Of a DNA stretch of 61,759 bases, positions 13,690-21,949 are shown in pieces. The stretch is from NCBI RefSeq assembly GCF_002159455.1, contig NZ_NFIQ01000014.1, positions 1 through 61,759 on the forward strand, read 5' to 3'. The first letter of the stretch is position 1; every line of letters begins with the position of its first letter. The position numbers and the translations under genes were made by a program. The notes below the pieces were generated by a model. That model had not been told where the DNA came from. It made no database searches and saw only the letters and a list, made by a program, of their open reading frames with translations. The DNA comes from Flavonifractor sp. An306. Its GTDB lineage: Bacteria; Bacillota; Clostridia; Oscillospirales; Oscillospiraceae.

Positions 13690-13879
13690 TGTATTGTATT
13701 GATTGTATGCACGTACTCGCTGAAATTGCGGGGGCAGGTTCTTGGGTACCCAAGGTCCCGCTCGTCGGGCTTAGATCCGCATTGTGCACGTTGTTAGGAT
13801 TGTACGAAGTGTGCAGGGGAAACTGCGCTTTGGAGGCGCCAATTTGACCCCTTGCTGGAAATGTGGTAGACTATAGTAG

Positions 13880-14132
13880 CTGATTAAAGAAGTATGGTTT
13901 TAGAGTATGCAAACCATAGTCTATAGCATAAAGTGCAACTGTACAGCTAAAATATATCATGCTATCATTATTCTGTACTTAGGTCAGATTTTTTAGGTCA
14001 GATTTTTACCTGTTGGGGAGGATACGCCCACCCAGCGGAGACTTGTCAGACATGGAAAGCCTGCCTGCTTACAAAATGAAATATAGACCCATTGGGTCCG
14101 AAAACAAGGATGATTTGTTTTCGGGCCTTTTT
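13880..14132 (+). ncRNA. Candidate phage non-coding RNA
   Basis: A promoter (TTGACC at 13,844-13,849, 17-nt spacer, TAGACT at 13,867-13,872) and a strong terminator (14,095-14,132) bracket about 250 nt without a convincing reading frame. Inside are a hairpin (TATGGTTT, 10-nt loop, AAACCATA, 13,893-13,918) and a direct repeat of AGGTCAGATTTTT near 13,980-14,008. The loop region reads GGTTTTAGAGTATG, which faintly resembles type II-A CRISPR repeats. Function is unknown. Confidence 0.45.
14095..14132 (+). terminator. Rho-independent terminator in the non-coding stretch
   Basis: GGTCCGAAAACAA (14,095-14,107) pairs over 13 positions, with one G-T pair, with 14,115-14,127 across a 7-nt loop, followed by TTTTTG. 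It is a textbook terminator although no protein gene precedes it. Confidence 0.8.
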
Positions 14133-14627
14133 GTATCTATAGAGAAAAACCGCAGCGGTTTTTGGAGTATCCAACTGCAGCAACTCAATCACTACACGGA
14201 ATGGTCTCGAGGAATCTTCCCGGCCACCGCACGAGAGGAGCTTACATTGACACAGTTTAATTGGACAGTTCAGGTCGGGTTCGTCGCCGGCCGGCGCGGC
14301 AGCAGGCAGAGCCGTGTCCCCTTCCCACCCATTCCCGCCCCGCTGCCGGGGGCGGAACACAGGACGCCAGCAGCACAGTCTGCACCCCACCCAGGGCGCG
14401 CGTCCGCCGCGGTAAGACTATCTTACCGCCCGGTTGCACCGGGTCAGCGGCGATCATACTCAACAGAGACAGATTATAAATATAGATCCGAATTCGTCCT
14501 ATGAATCCAGTCATTCCAGTGCCAGACGCTGACTGTGATCCGGGCGATCTGCGGAAACCCGCCGGAAACAGCCGGCCTGCGCCATTGGGTGGACTGCGTC
14601 CTTTTGTGATTTGAAAGGACGGTATCT
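14133..14627. other. Non-coding leader of the recombinase genes with tandem hairpins
   Basis: No convincing gene lies in this stretch; a long open frame crossing it has an implausible Pro/Arg/Ser-rich translation and spans a terminator. It holds two touching perfect stem-loops: GCGGTAAGA-CTA-TCTTACCGC (14,409-14,429) and CCCGGT-TGC-ACCGGG (14,429-14,443). They lie about 190 bp before the first recombinase and could be recombinase binding sites or a structured 5' leader. Confidence 0.5.
14145..14163. terminator. Short perfect hairpin, possible bidirectional terminator
   Basis: AAAAACCGC is followed by one base and its exact reverse complement, giving A-run/T-run ends on both strands. It lies just below the preceding terminator. 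Confidence 0.45.
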
Positions 14628-15515
14628 ATGTCAAAACAATATCAGAATCTACTCTCTCAGCTTGACCGACTGCACCGGCATAACCGGCAAGGGAGCTTCC
14701 GCACCCGTGCCCGATATCACGAGGCCATGCAGCGATTCTGCCGCTGGCTGGCCGATACATACCATGTGGAGCGTTTGGCCAACGTCGCGCCCAAGCACCT
14801 GATCGCCTACACCCGCCACCTGCAGGAAAGTGGGAAGGCTCCATCTACCATCAAAACGGATCTGGCAGCGATCCGTTTTTACCACGATCTCATGCCTTCC
14901 CCTCGATATGAGCTGCCAGACAATAGCGACTTGGCTCTCCAGCGCCGTTCCTATCTGGGTGTAGATCGAACCTGGAGTGAGCAGGAGCTGTCCAGGATGC
15001 TAACCTATGCCGCCGAGCTGGGACGGGAGGACTATGTGACCATTCTTCTGCTGGGCCGGTACACTGCCCTTCGCATCCATGAGTGCTTCCGCATTGACAC
15101 CGCCACTGCCTGCCAGGCTCTCCGGGAGCACGCCATCACCATCAAGGGCAAAGGTGGGCTTGTCCGGACGGTGCCGCTTGCGCCTATCCTGGCGCCTCGC
15201 CTCCGGTACCACCTGGACAGGACATCCCGAGGAAGCAAGCTCTTTGTTGGGAACGGGTTGCCCACCCACCAGGCTATTAAGGCGCTGCAATCCTTCATCG
15301 CCACCCATCGGATTTACGCTCAGGATCCGGACTCCCAGCGGCCAATGACCTTTCACGGTCTTCGGCATACCTGTGCCGCCGAGTGGTATGATGCCCGTCT
15401 CACCGCCGGCGACACCCCCAAGCAGGCCCGTCTGGCCGTGGCTCGTCTCCTGGGGCATGGCCGGGATGAGGTGACCAAGATCTACTTGGCCTCCAGAGAA
15501 GGCGGTGATATGTAA
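14628..15515 (+). CDS. Tyrosine recombinase (first of two)
   Basis: 295 residues. An N-terminal SAM-like core-binding domain (FRTRARYHEAMQRFCRWLAD ... APSTIKTDLAAIRFYHDL) is followed by a catalytic domain with Arg in YTALRIHECFRID, Lys in IKGKGG, His-x-x-Arg in FHGLRHTCAAEWYD, GH in LLGHGRDE and the nucleophile Tyr in VTKIYLAS. All catalytic positions are present, so it should be active. GAAAGGACGG lies just before ATG 14628. It shares its last base with the next gene, and differs in architecture from the terminal integrase: no arm-binding domain. It may excise, invert or resolve DNA rather than integrate the element. Confidence 0.88.
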   Translation: MSKQYQNLLSQLDRLHRHNRQGSFRTRARYHEAMQRFCRWLADTYHVERLANVAPKHLIAYTRHLQESGKAPSTIKTDLAAIRFYHDLMPSPRYELPDNSDLALQRRSYLGVDRTWSEQELSRMLTYAAELGREDYVTILLLGRYTALRIHECFRIDTATACQALREHAITIKGKGGLVRTVPLAPILAPRLRYHLDRTSRGSKLFVGNGLPTHQAIKALQSFIATHRIYAQDPDSQRPMTFHGLRHTCAAEWYDARLTAGDTPKQARLAVARLLGHGRDEVTKIYLASREGGDM

Positions 15516-15985
15516 TGCGTCGTCCCGTCTCCTTTGAGGATCTACCTCTGGTTATGACCATTGAGGATGTGGCCGAAGTGCTTCAGATCAGCAAAAGCAC
15601 AACCTACCAGCTGGCCCGCAGCGAGCAGCTGCGCTGCATCCATGTAGGCCAGCGGCTGCGGGTTCTCCGTACTGACTTTATCACATACCTGACCAGCGGC
15701 ATCCCATATCCAGAGTGTCAGCCCTGTCTGGCAGAGCTGCCTCTGCTCCTGACCGTGTCTGATCTCCAGCCGATTTTGCAGCTGGGTAAAAACAGTGTGC
15801 TGGAGCTGATCCACACCGAGCAGATCCGCTGTATCCGGGTCAGCCGTCAGATCCGGGTGCTGAAGCATGAGCTTCAGCTCTTCCTTCTGGGGGGTCAGGA
15901 CTCATACAAAAACTCCCTGTTGCATCCCCTGTCCGGCGAGTATGATGCCTGTACCAGTCTGGATCACGCAGAAGGAGGGATATAA
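15515..15985 (+). CDS. Excisionase-like protein with duplicated helix-turn-helix
   Basis: 156 residues made of two similar MerR/excisionase-type HTH units: residues about 10-57 (LPLVMTIEDVAEVLQISKST, TYQLARSEQLRCIHVGQRLR, VLRTDFITYL) and about 71-118 (LPLLLTVSDLQPILQLGKNS, VLELIHTEQIRCIRVSRQIR, VLKHELQLFL). Single-unit versions are common excisionases beside integrases; a tandem version could bind two sites or act without dimerising. It overlaps the first recombinase by one base and ends one base before the integrase start, so the three are translationally coupled. Confidence 0.75.
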   Translation: MRRPVSFEDLPLVMTIEDVAEVLQISKSTTYQLARSEQLRCIHVGQRLRVLRTDFITYLTSGIPYPECQPCLAELPLLLTVSDLQPILQLGKNSVLELIHTEQIRCIRVSRQIRVLKHELQLFLLGGQDSYKNSLLHPLSGEYDACTSLDHAEGGI

Positions 15986-15986
15986 T

Positions 15987-17183
15987 ATGCCGCGCACCGC
16001 AAAACCGGCACGTGGGGTCTCCGGCGGGGGCAGTATCCGCAAAAAAACAGTCACCCGCAACGGAAAAGAGTACACCTATTGGGAAGGGCGCTATACCGCT
16101 GGATATGACCCAAAAACAGGCAGGCAGCAGCAGAAGTCCATCACCGGAAAGACAAAGGGGGAAGTCGCTCAAAAACTCCGCCAGGTGACGGTGGAGTTGG
16201 ATCAGGGGACTTATCAGGAGCCCTGTCAGCTTCTTCTCTCTGAATGGCTGGATATCTGGCTGGAGAACTACACCAGCCATCTGAAGCCCCGGGCCTTGGA
16301 ATCCTATCAGTGCCAGGTTCGAAACCACCTCCGGCCTGAGCTGGGAAAGATCCGGCTCTGCGAACTGCACACCCACATGGTACAGCGGTTTTACGTCGGC
16401 CTCCAGAAGAGCGGTCTGTCGCCTAAGACCATCTCTATAATCCATGGCACACTCCACAAGGCACTCCAGCAGGCCGTGGATATTGGCTATCTCCGGGACA
16501 ACCCGGCCGACCATTGTGTCCGCCCGCGGGTTCGGCGCAAGCCGATCAAACCGCTGGACGATGACGCCATCCGGCAGTTTATGGCTGCAGCAAAAGGGCA
16601 CCGGTTTGAACGGCTCTACCTGCTCACCCTCTTTACCGGCCTGCGGCAGGGCGAGGTGCTGGGCCTCACCTGGGACTGTGTGGACTTTGCCAAGGGCACC
16701 CTGCTGATCGACAAGCAGCTCCAAAAGATGCCCGGCCATGGTTACGGTACTTCAACCTATGAGCTCGCCTCTACGAAAAGCGACCGGACGCGGAAGATCA
16801 CCGCGCCTCCCTTCGTTCTTGCTCTCCTGAAGCAGGAACGGAGCCGACAGGCCGAAGCCCACCTGCAGGTTGGCCAAGCCTGGAAAAACACTGGTCTGGT
16901 GTTCACCAACGAGTTGGGGGAGGCCCTTCGTCCCTACACCGTATACAAGGACTTCAAGAAGCTGGCGGACAAGATTGGTCTCCCGGCCACCCGTTTCCAC
17001 GATCTCCGGCACAGTTATGCCGTGGCCGCCATCAAGGGGGGTGACGACATTAAAACCGTACAGGAAAACCTGGGGCACGCTACGGCCGTTTTCACCCTGG
17101 ATATCTACGGCCATGTGACCGATCAGATGAAGCGGGACAGCGCTGACCGCATGGAGAAGTTCATCGAAAGCCTCTCCGGTTAG
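15987..17183 (+). CDS. Tyrosine integrase adjacent to tRNA-Pro
   Basis: 398 residues from ATG 15987 (GAAGGAGGGATATA upstream). The N-terminal arm-binding domain (GKEYTYWEGRYTAGYDPKTG) is followed by a core-binding domain (LLLSEWLDIWLENYTSHLKP) and the catalytic domain with TGLRQGEVLGLTW (Arg), the HDLRHSYAVAAIK box, LGHATAVFTLDIYGH (His and nucleophile Tyr). This is the Tn916/phage-type integrase that inserts DNA at tRNA genes. It is the last gene of the element, 89 bp from the tRNA-Pro 3' end. Confidence 0.93.
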   Translation: MPRTAKPARGVSGGGSIRKKTVTRNGKEYTYWEGRYTAGYDPKTGRQQQKSITGKTKGEVAQKLRQVTVELDQGTYQEPCQLLLSEWLDIWLENYTSHLKPRALESYQCQVRNHLRPELGKIRLCELHTHMVQRFYVGLQKSGLSPKTISIIHGTLHKALQQAVDIGYLRDNPADHCVRPRVRRKPIKPLDDDAIRQFMAAAKGHRFERLYLLTLFTGLRQGEVLGLTWDCVDFAKGTLLIDKQLQKMPGHGYGTSTYELASTKSDRTRKITAPPFVLALLKQERSRQAEAHLQVGQAWKNTGLVFTNELGEALRPYTVYKDFKKLADKIGLPATRFHDLRHSYAVAAIKGGDDIKTVQENLGHATAVFTLDIYGHVTDQMKRDSADRMEKFIESLSG

Positions 17184-17231
17184 AGAAATCTTAAAGGGAA
17201 AACAAAGGGAAAACTGCCCCTCCCAGGGCAT

Positions 17232-17267
17232 AAAAAAAGCCTTGGAGCTCTACAGCTCCAAGGCTTT
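17232..17267 (-). terminator. Terminator of tRNA-Pro
   Basis: Arms 17,236-17,249 and 17,254-17,267 form a perfect 14-bp stem with loop CTAC. On the minus strand a run of seven T follows. It lies 5 bp beyond the tRNA 3' end and may also stop integrase transcription from the other side. Confidence 0.8.
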
Positions 17268-17272
17268 CCTAT

Positions 17273-17310
17273 TGGTCCGAGTGACTGGATTCGAACCAGC
17301 GGCCTCTTGA
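17273..17310. other. Presumed right attachment site of the prophage
   Basis: The element ends at the 3' half of tRNA-Pro. By analogy with tRNA-targeting integrases, the shared core should include the T-arm/acceptor sequence here. The other copy would be at the left end, outside the window, so its extent cannot be measured. Confidence 0.4.
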
Positions 17311-17350
17311 ACCCCATTCAAGCGCGATACCAAACTTCGCCACACCCGGA
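17273..17350 (-). tRNA. tRNA-Pro (anticodon GGG)
   Basis: The minus strand folds into a full cloverleaf of 78 nt with encoded CCA. The acceptor stem TCCGGGT pairs with ACTCGGA (one G-T). The anticodon stem CTTGA/TCAAG closes the loop ATGGGGT, giving anticodon GGG with G at position 37. The T arm is CTGG-TTCGAAT-CCAG. Its 3' end faces the integrase, so it is the integration target, and the gene has been left complete. Confidence 0.93.
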
Positions 17351-17380
17351 AATCGCCGCCCTGTTTCAGACGGCTTGATT

Positions 17381-17409
17381 ATATTACCACAGCTTAACCG
17401 GAATTGCAA
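17381..17409 (-). promoter_or_regulatory. Promoter of tRNA-Pro
   Basis: On the minus strand TTGCAA (plus 17,404-17,409), a 17-nt spacer and TAATAT (plus 17,381-17,386) lie 31 nt upstream of the tRNA 5' end. Confidence 0.6.
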
Positions 17410-17438
17410 GCCCTTTTTTCAATTTTCTTTTTAATTTT

Positions 17439-18440
17439 TTAAACCCAGCTATCTTCCAGTTCGTGCTTGCGTTCCCGGGTCATCAGCTCCACAATGACCG
17501 ACTGGGGATCCTTGCCGCAGTAAAGTACCTGATAGGCCGCCTCGGTGATGGGCATTTCCACCCCCACCTTCTGGGCCAGAGCCCTGGCGGTAGCGGCGGC
17601 GTAGTAGCCCTCCACCACCGCGCCGATCTCCTGCACAGCCTGCTGGGCAGGCACCCCTTTCCCGATCAGGATCCCGCAGCGGCGGTTACGGGAGTGCATG
17701 GAGGTACAGGTGACGATCAGATCTCCCACGCCGGTGAGTCCGGCAAAGGTCTCCCGCCGTCCCCCCATGGCCACCCCCAGCCGGGCAATCTCGGTGAGGC
17801 CGCGGGTCATCAGGGCAGCCTTGGTGTTGTCCCCATAGCCCATGCCGTCGCACACGCCGGCGCACAGGGCGATAACGTTCTTCAGCGCGGCCCCCAGCTC
17901 CACCCCCACCACGTCGTCGGAGGCGTACACCCGGAACCGCTCGTTCATAAACAGATCCTGGACCAGCTCGGCGGCGGAGCGGTCCTTGGAGGCGGACACC
18001 ACCGCCGTGGGAATCTGCCGCCCCACCTCCTCGGCGTGGGAGGGGCCGGACAGCGCCACAATGGGGCAGCGCTCCCCCACCTCCTGGGCAATGGCTTCGG
18101 TGAGGGTGAGAGAAGTATCTTTCTCAATACCCTTAGACACCGATACCAGCACCGTCCCCGGCTCCAGCAGAGGGGCCAGCGCTCTGGCGGTGGCCCGCAC
18201 AGCAAAGGAGGGGGTGGCCAGCACCACTACGCCGCAGCCCTTTACACAGCTGCTGTCGGAGGTAAGCTTCAGGTCCTCCGGCAGGGGGACCCCCTTCAGC
18301 ATGGGGTTTTCCCTCTGCTCCTTCAGCACGGCGGACTCCGCCTCGGTATAGGACCACAGAGTCACGTCGTGGCCGTTTTCCAGCAGGACCAGGGCCAAAG
18401 CGGTGCCCCAGCCGCCGCTGCCCATGACAGAGATTTTCAT
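17439..18440 (-). CDS. gpsA: Glycerol-3-phosphate dehydrogenase [NAD(P)+]
   Basis: 333 residues, the normal length. The Rossmann motif GSGGWGTALA is at residues 7-16, and the catalytic/substrate region includes VELGAALKNVIALCAGVCDG and GLTGVGDLIVTC. The enzyme reduces dihydroxyacetone phosphate to sn-glycerol-3-phosphate for phospholipid synthesis in the cytoplasm. Its start overlaps the plsY stop by 4 nt; PlsY uses the product, so the two form a short lipid-precursor operon behind der. Confidence 0.96.
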   Translation of the reverse strand: MKISVMGSGGWGTALALVLLENGHDVTLWSYTEAESAVLKEQRENPMLKGVPLPEDLKLTSDSSCVKGCGVVVLATPSFAVRATARALAPLLEPGTVLVSVSKGIEKDTSLTLTEAIAQEVGERCPIVALSGPSHAEEVGRQIPTAVVSASKDRSAAELVQDLFMNERFRVYASDDVVGVELGAALKNVIALCAGVCDGMGYGDNTKAALMTRGLTEIARLGVAMGGRRETFAGLTGVGDLIVTCTSMHSRNRRCGILIGKGVPAQQAVQEIGAVVEGYYAAATARALAQKVGVEMPITEAAYQVLYCGKDPQSVIVELMTRERKHELEDSWV

Positions 18441-19132
18441 GCTTGCTTTCCTCCATCCGTTTTATGGTGCAGGCTGAACTTGGATTCGGTGCCGCTGAGA
18501 ATCCGCTTCAGGTTGCCCCGGTGCTTCCATACGATCAGCCCGCCCAGGAAGATGGCCAGCGCCAGCAGCAGCCAGTTATGGTACACAAACCAGGTGGCAA
18601 AGGGGAAGGATGCCCCCGCCCAGATGGAGCCCAGGGAGACCCATTTGGTGAGGATGGCCAGCACCAGGAAGCCGCCCCACACCACCAGGGCCACCCGCCA
18701 GTCGATCATGATGGCGATGGTACCGCCGGAGAGGATCCCCTTGCCGCCCTTGAAGTGGAACATGCAGGGGAACATATGGCCCAGCAGGCAGAAGGTGCCC
18801 GCCCAGTACTTGGCCAGCACCGGCCAGAGGGGCGCCCAGCCATCATAGACCGTCACCCCGCCGAAGAGCCACCCGGCCACCAGAATGGCCACCACCGCCT
18901 TGAGCACGTCGGTGAGGATCACCACAAAGGTCAGCGGCCCGCCGAAGGTGCGGTGGAAATTGGTCAGGCCCGCGTTGCCGCTGCCATGGGTGCGCACATC
19001 GTCCCGCAGGATATACTTGGAGACGATAACCGCCCCGTTGAAGCAGCCGCAGAAGTAGGCGAATACCGCCGTCACGGCCAGAATGGCGGCAATGGCGCCC
19101 GGGGAGACGCCCTGGGGCATATTCACCGGCAT
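18437..19132 (-). CDS. plsY: Glycerol-3-phosphate acyltransferase
   Basis: 231 residues with at least five membrane segments. Family motifs are visible: SKYILRDDVRTHGSGNAGLT (the GSGN loop that binds glycerol phosphate) and HMFPCMFHFKGGKGILSGGT (the KGGKG loop). PlsY transfers the acyl group from acyl-phosphate to glycerol-3-phosphate in the inner membrane. The ATG follows the der stop by 2 bases with AAGGAGGG upstream, and the end overlaps gpsA. Confidence 0.95.
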   Translation of the reverse strand: MPVNMPQGVSPGAIAAILAVTAVFAYFCGCFNGAVIVSKYILRDDVRTHGSGNAGLTNFHRTFGGPLTFVVILTDVLKAVVAILVAGWLFGGVTVYDGWAPLWPVLAKYWAGTFCLLGHMFPCMFHFKGGKGILSGGTIAIMIDWRVALVVWGGFLVLAILTKWVSLGSIWAGASFPFATWFVYHNWLLLALAIFLGGLIVWKHRGNLKRILSGTESKFSLHHKTDGGKQA

Positions 19133-19134
19133 GG

Positions 19135-20460
19135 TCAGCCCTCCTTATCACTCTTTTGCCGGATGGTAAGGCGCACCGGAGTGCCCTCCAGTCCGAAGGT
19201 GGAACGGATCTGATTTTCCAGATAGCGCTGATAGGAGAAGTGGAAGAGCTTGGCGTCGTTGCAGAAGCAGACGAAATGGGGGGGCTTGACGCCGATCTGA
19301 GTCATATAGTAAATCTTCAGCCGCCGGCCCTTGTCGGTGGGGGGCTGGACCCGGGCGGTGGCGTCGGCCAGCACCGAGTTGAGCATGCCGGTAGTGATGC
19401 GCAAGGAGGCCTGATCCACCACATAGTTGATCAGGTCGAACAGCCGGTCCACCCGCTGGCCCGTCAGGGCGGAGATGAACAGGATGGGGGCGTAGGTCAT
19501 ATAGGAGAGGTCCCGGCGGACATCCTGCCGCATCTTGTCCATGGTCTTGTCGTCCTTCTCGATGGAGTCCCACTTGTTGACCACGATGATGCAGGCCTTG
19601 CCCGCCTCGTGAGCCAGGCCGGCCACCTTGGTGTCCTGCTCGGTGACCCCTTCATTGGCGTCGATCATGATGAGGCACACGTCGGCCCGCTCGATGGCCA
19701 TGGTGGCCCGGAGGACGGAAAACTTCTCAATGGGGTCGTCCACCTTGGACTTTTTCCGCATACCGGCGGTGTCGATGAGCAGATACTTGCCCTTCTTGTT
19801 TTCAAAGTAGCTGTCCACCGCGTCCCGAGTGGTGCCCGCCATGTCGCTGACGATCACCCGCTGCTCCCCCAGGATCCGGTTCACCAGGGAGGACTTGCCC
19901 ACGTTGGGCTTGCCGATGATGGCCACCTTGATGACATCCTCGTCCTCCTCCTCCTGGTCCTCCGGGGGGAAGTACTTGAAGCACTCGTCCAGCAGATCGC
20001 CGGTGCCGTGGCCGTGGACGGCGGAGACGGCGATGGGGTCCCCCAGGCCCAGATTGTAGAACTCATAGATATCCGGGTTGGTGTGGCCCACCTGATCCAT
20101 CTTGTTTACCGCCAGCACCACCGGCTTGCCGGAGCGCAGCAGCATATTGGCCACCTCCTGGTCGGAGGCGGTGAGTCCGGTCTTGATGTCGCACAGGAAG
20201 ATGATGACGGTGGCGTTCTGAATGGCGATCTCCGCCTGCTGGCGCATGAAGGCCAGAATTTCGCTGTCGGTGCCCGGCTCGATGCCGCCGGTGTCCACCA
20301 GGTCGAATTTCCGGCCCAGCCACTCCGCCTCGGCGTACAGCCGGTCCCGAGTAACGCCGGGGGTGTCCTCCACAATGGACAGCCGCTGGCCCACCAGCTT
20401 ATTGAACAGCATGGACTTGCCCACGTTGGGCCGGCCCACGATGGCGATTAAAGGCTTCAT
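19135..20460 (-). CDS. der: Ribosome-assembly GTPase Der (EngA)
   Basis: 441 residues from ATG 20460 (GGAGGAAGTGATCC upstream). Two G domains are present, with P-loops GRPNVGKSMLFN (residue 8 on) and GKPNVGKSSLVN (about 185 on), each followed by its DTGG/DTAG switch II and NKMD/NKWD motifs, then the C-terminal KH-like domain. Der is unique in having tandem GTPase domains and acts in 50S subunit maturation. It sits between DUF512 and plsY, a conserved Clostridial order. Confidence 0.97.
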   Translation of the reverse strand: MKPLIAIVGRPNVGKSMLFNKLVGQRLSIVEDTPGVTRDRLYAEAEWLGRKFDLVDTGGIEPGTDSEILAFMRQQAEIAIQNATVIIFLCDIKTGLTASDQEVANMLLRSGKPVVLAVNKMDQVGHTNPDIYEFYNLGLGDPIAVSAVHGHGTGDLLDECFKYFPPEDQEEEDEDVIKVAIIGKPNVGKSSLVNRILGEQRVIVSDMAGTTRDAVDSYFENKKGKYLLIDTAGMRKKSKVDDPIEKFSVLRATMAIERADVCLIMIDANEGVTEQDTKVAGLAHEAGKACIIVVNKWDSIEKDDKTMDKMRQDVRRDLSYMTYAPILFISALTGQRVDRLFDLINYVVDQASLRITTGMLNSVLADATARVQPPTDKGRRLKIYYMTQIGVKPPHFVCFCNDAKLFHFSYQRYLENQIRSTFGLEGTPVRLTIRQKSDKEG

Positions 20461-20482
20461 AGGATCACTTCCTCCCTTTCTC

Positions 20483-21850
20483 TCAGGGGTTGTAGCGGTA
20501 GTATTCCGCCTCCGGCGGCAGCTGGGGACAGTCCCGGACCACTTCCCGGCCCAGGATGGCGTCGGCCAGGTCAAAGCCGCTGTCGGCAGGCACGGGAATC
20601 ACGGTTACTCCCAGGGCCTCCTCCAGCTGCTCCACTGTCACGTCGTCCAAAAACACCCGTTCCCCCGCCCGAAGCATGTTGTCCGGGAGCAGCAGCCGCC
20701 GGCCCAGGTCCTTGCCCCGCAGCTGCTCCAGCAGATCGGCGCCGGTAATGAGGCCGGACACCGTAATGGTCTCCCCAAAAAAGCGGTTGGCAATGGGATA
20801 GACCGTTCCTTTTATATTACCACATTGTTTCCGGGCTATGTCAAGAATTTCCTGCACAAAGGGGGCGGCGGACACCCCGGTGGCAATGGAAAAGGGGGCA
20901 TCGTCCTCCGGCTTCTCGCCCTCCAGGCCCAGCTCCGCCTGACTGGTCAGCAGGCGCAGCATCCCCACGCCGTTTTCCAGCTGGGCCATATCCTCATAAT
21001 AGCCCTTCTCCGGCAGCGCCCGCCCGGCCAGCAGGTAAAACTCGTCGGAGCACCAGGCCAGGCTGGTGCCGTGCTGTTCCAGAAAAGCGGCGGCAAAGGC
21101 CTCCACCTGGTCGATGAGGGCGGCGGCCTGCTCCCTGGTATAGGGCTGAATCTCGCACAAACCCTCCCGGAATCGGGTCACCCCCACCGGCACCACCGCC
21201 ACGCTGGTCACCGCAGGGTGCAGCCCGCTCAGCTCCCGCAGGGTGCGGTCCAGGGCGGGGCCGTCGTTGACGCCGGGACAGGCCACCACCTGGCAGTTCA
21301 TCCGGATCCCCGCCCCGGCGAACCGGGTCATGATCTCCAGACACTCCCCCGCCCGGCGGTTTTTCAGCATGGCGGCACGCAGCTCCGGGTCGGTGGCGTG
21401 GACCGAAATATTGATGGGACTGATGCGCAAATCAATTACTCTCTGTATTTCTCGCCAAGAAAGATTCGTCAACGTAATATAATTTCCCATCAAAAAGGAC
21501 AGGCGGGCGTCATCGTCCTTGAAATAGAGGGTATCCCGCATCCCCGGCGGCATCTGATCCACAAAGCAGAAGATGCAGCGGTTGGCGCAGGAGCGGGCCT
21601 TGTCCATCAGGTAAGTCTCAAAATTCAGGCCCAGGTCCTCCCCCTCCCCCTTTCGCACCCAGACGGTGCGGCTGCCGCCGTCGGGGCCGGTGAGGGTAAG
21701 CTCCAGCCGGGGGTCATAGGCGTAAAATTTATAGTCCAGCACATCCACAATAGGGTGGCCGCTGATGTGGGTCAGGGTCTCCCCCGGCCGCAGGCCCGCC
21801 CGGGCCGCCGGGCTGCCCGGGTCCACCGATGCAATTTTTGTCAGGCTCAT
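20483..21850 (-). CDS. DUF512 protein with PDZ and radical-SAM domains
   Basis: 455 residues from ATG 21850 (AAGGAG 9 nt upstream). An N-terminal PDZ-like segment (VDPGSPAARAGLRPGETLTH) is followed by a C-x3-C-x2-C cluster (C88, C92, C95 in CANRCIFCF), the ligand pattern of a radical-SAM 4Fe-4S centre, then the DUF512 C-terminal region. The family is widespread in Firmicutes and Cyanobacteria and nearly always lies beside der. The reaction is unknown; the link with der suggests a ribosome or GTPase-associated task. Confidence 0.9.
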   Translation of the reverse strand: MSLTKIASVDPGSPAARAGLRPGETLTHISGHPIVDVLDYKFYAYDPRLELTLTGPDGGSRTVWVRKGEGEDLGLNFETYLMDKARSCANRCIFCFVDQMPPGMRDTLYFKDDDARLSFLMGNYITLTNLSWREIQRVIDLRISPINISVHATDPELRAAMLKNRRAGECLEIMTRFAGAGIRMNCQVVACPGVNDGPALDRTLRELSGLHPAVTSVAVVPVGVTRFREGLCEIQPYTREQAAALIDQVEAFAAAFLEQHGTSLAWCSDEFYLLAGRALPEKGYYEDMAQLENGVGMLRLLTSQAELGLEGEKPEDDAPFSIATGVSAAPFVQEILDIARKQCGNIKGTVYPIANRFFGETITVSGLITGADLLEQLRGKDLGRRLLLPDNMLRAGERVFLDDVTVEQLEEALGVTVIPVPADSGFDLADAILGREVVRDCPQLPPEAEYYRYNP

Positions 21851-21904
21851 GGTCGAGGGCTCCTTTTTCAACGGGTCATTTGTCTTATTGTACCCCACTT
21901 TTGG

Positions 21905-21940
21905 GCAAAAAGAAAGAGGGGCTTGTCTCCCCTCGTTCTT
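21905..21940 (-). terminator. Terminator after rpmF
   Basis: GAGGGG and CCCCTC (21,916-21,921 and 21,929-21,934), extended by AGAA/TTCT, form a stem followed on the minus strand by CTTTCTTTTTG. Confidence 0.7.
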
Positions 21941-21949
21941 TTCGGCTAT

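Larger units (their letters stand above)
1..17272. mobile_element. Prophage or prophage-derived element, integrase-proximal part, structurally collapsed
   Basis: Tail, terminase, replication, regulation and integrase genes form one block that ends beside the 3' end of a tRNA-Pro gene, the classic position for tyrosine-integrase insertion. The integrase (ends 17,183) is the last gene before the tRNA. The lytic-type genes run leftward and the integration genes rightward from a divergent regulatory region near 13,100. The left end and left attachment site are outside the window. The head and most tail genes are missing between about 2,335 and 2,355, where a terminase fragment meets a baseplate fragment, so the element is unlikely to make particles on its own. 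Its wealth of replication and partition genes could also suit a plasmid-like or satellite lifestyle. Confidence 0.9.

Noticed and set aside
13893-13918. Single CRISPR-like repeat (GTTTTAGAG)
   Set aside because: Only one copy, no spacers, no cas genes, and the match is short; kept only as a remark on the ncRNA candidate.
14013-14504. 163-codon rightward open frame between repressor and recombinase
   Set aside because: It crosses a strong terminator and the twin hairpins, has a Pro/Arg/Ser-rich translation without domain features and no convincing ribosome binding site.
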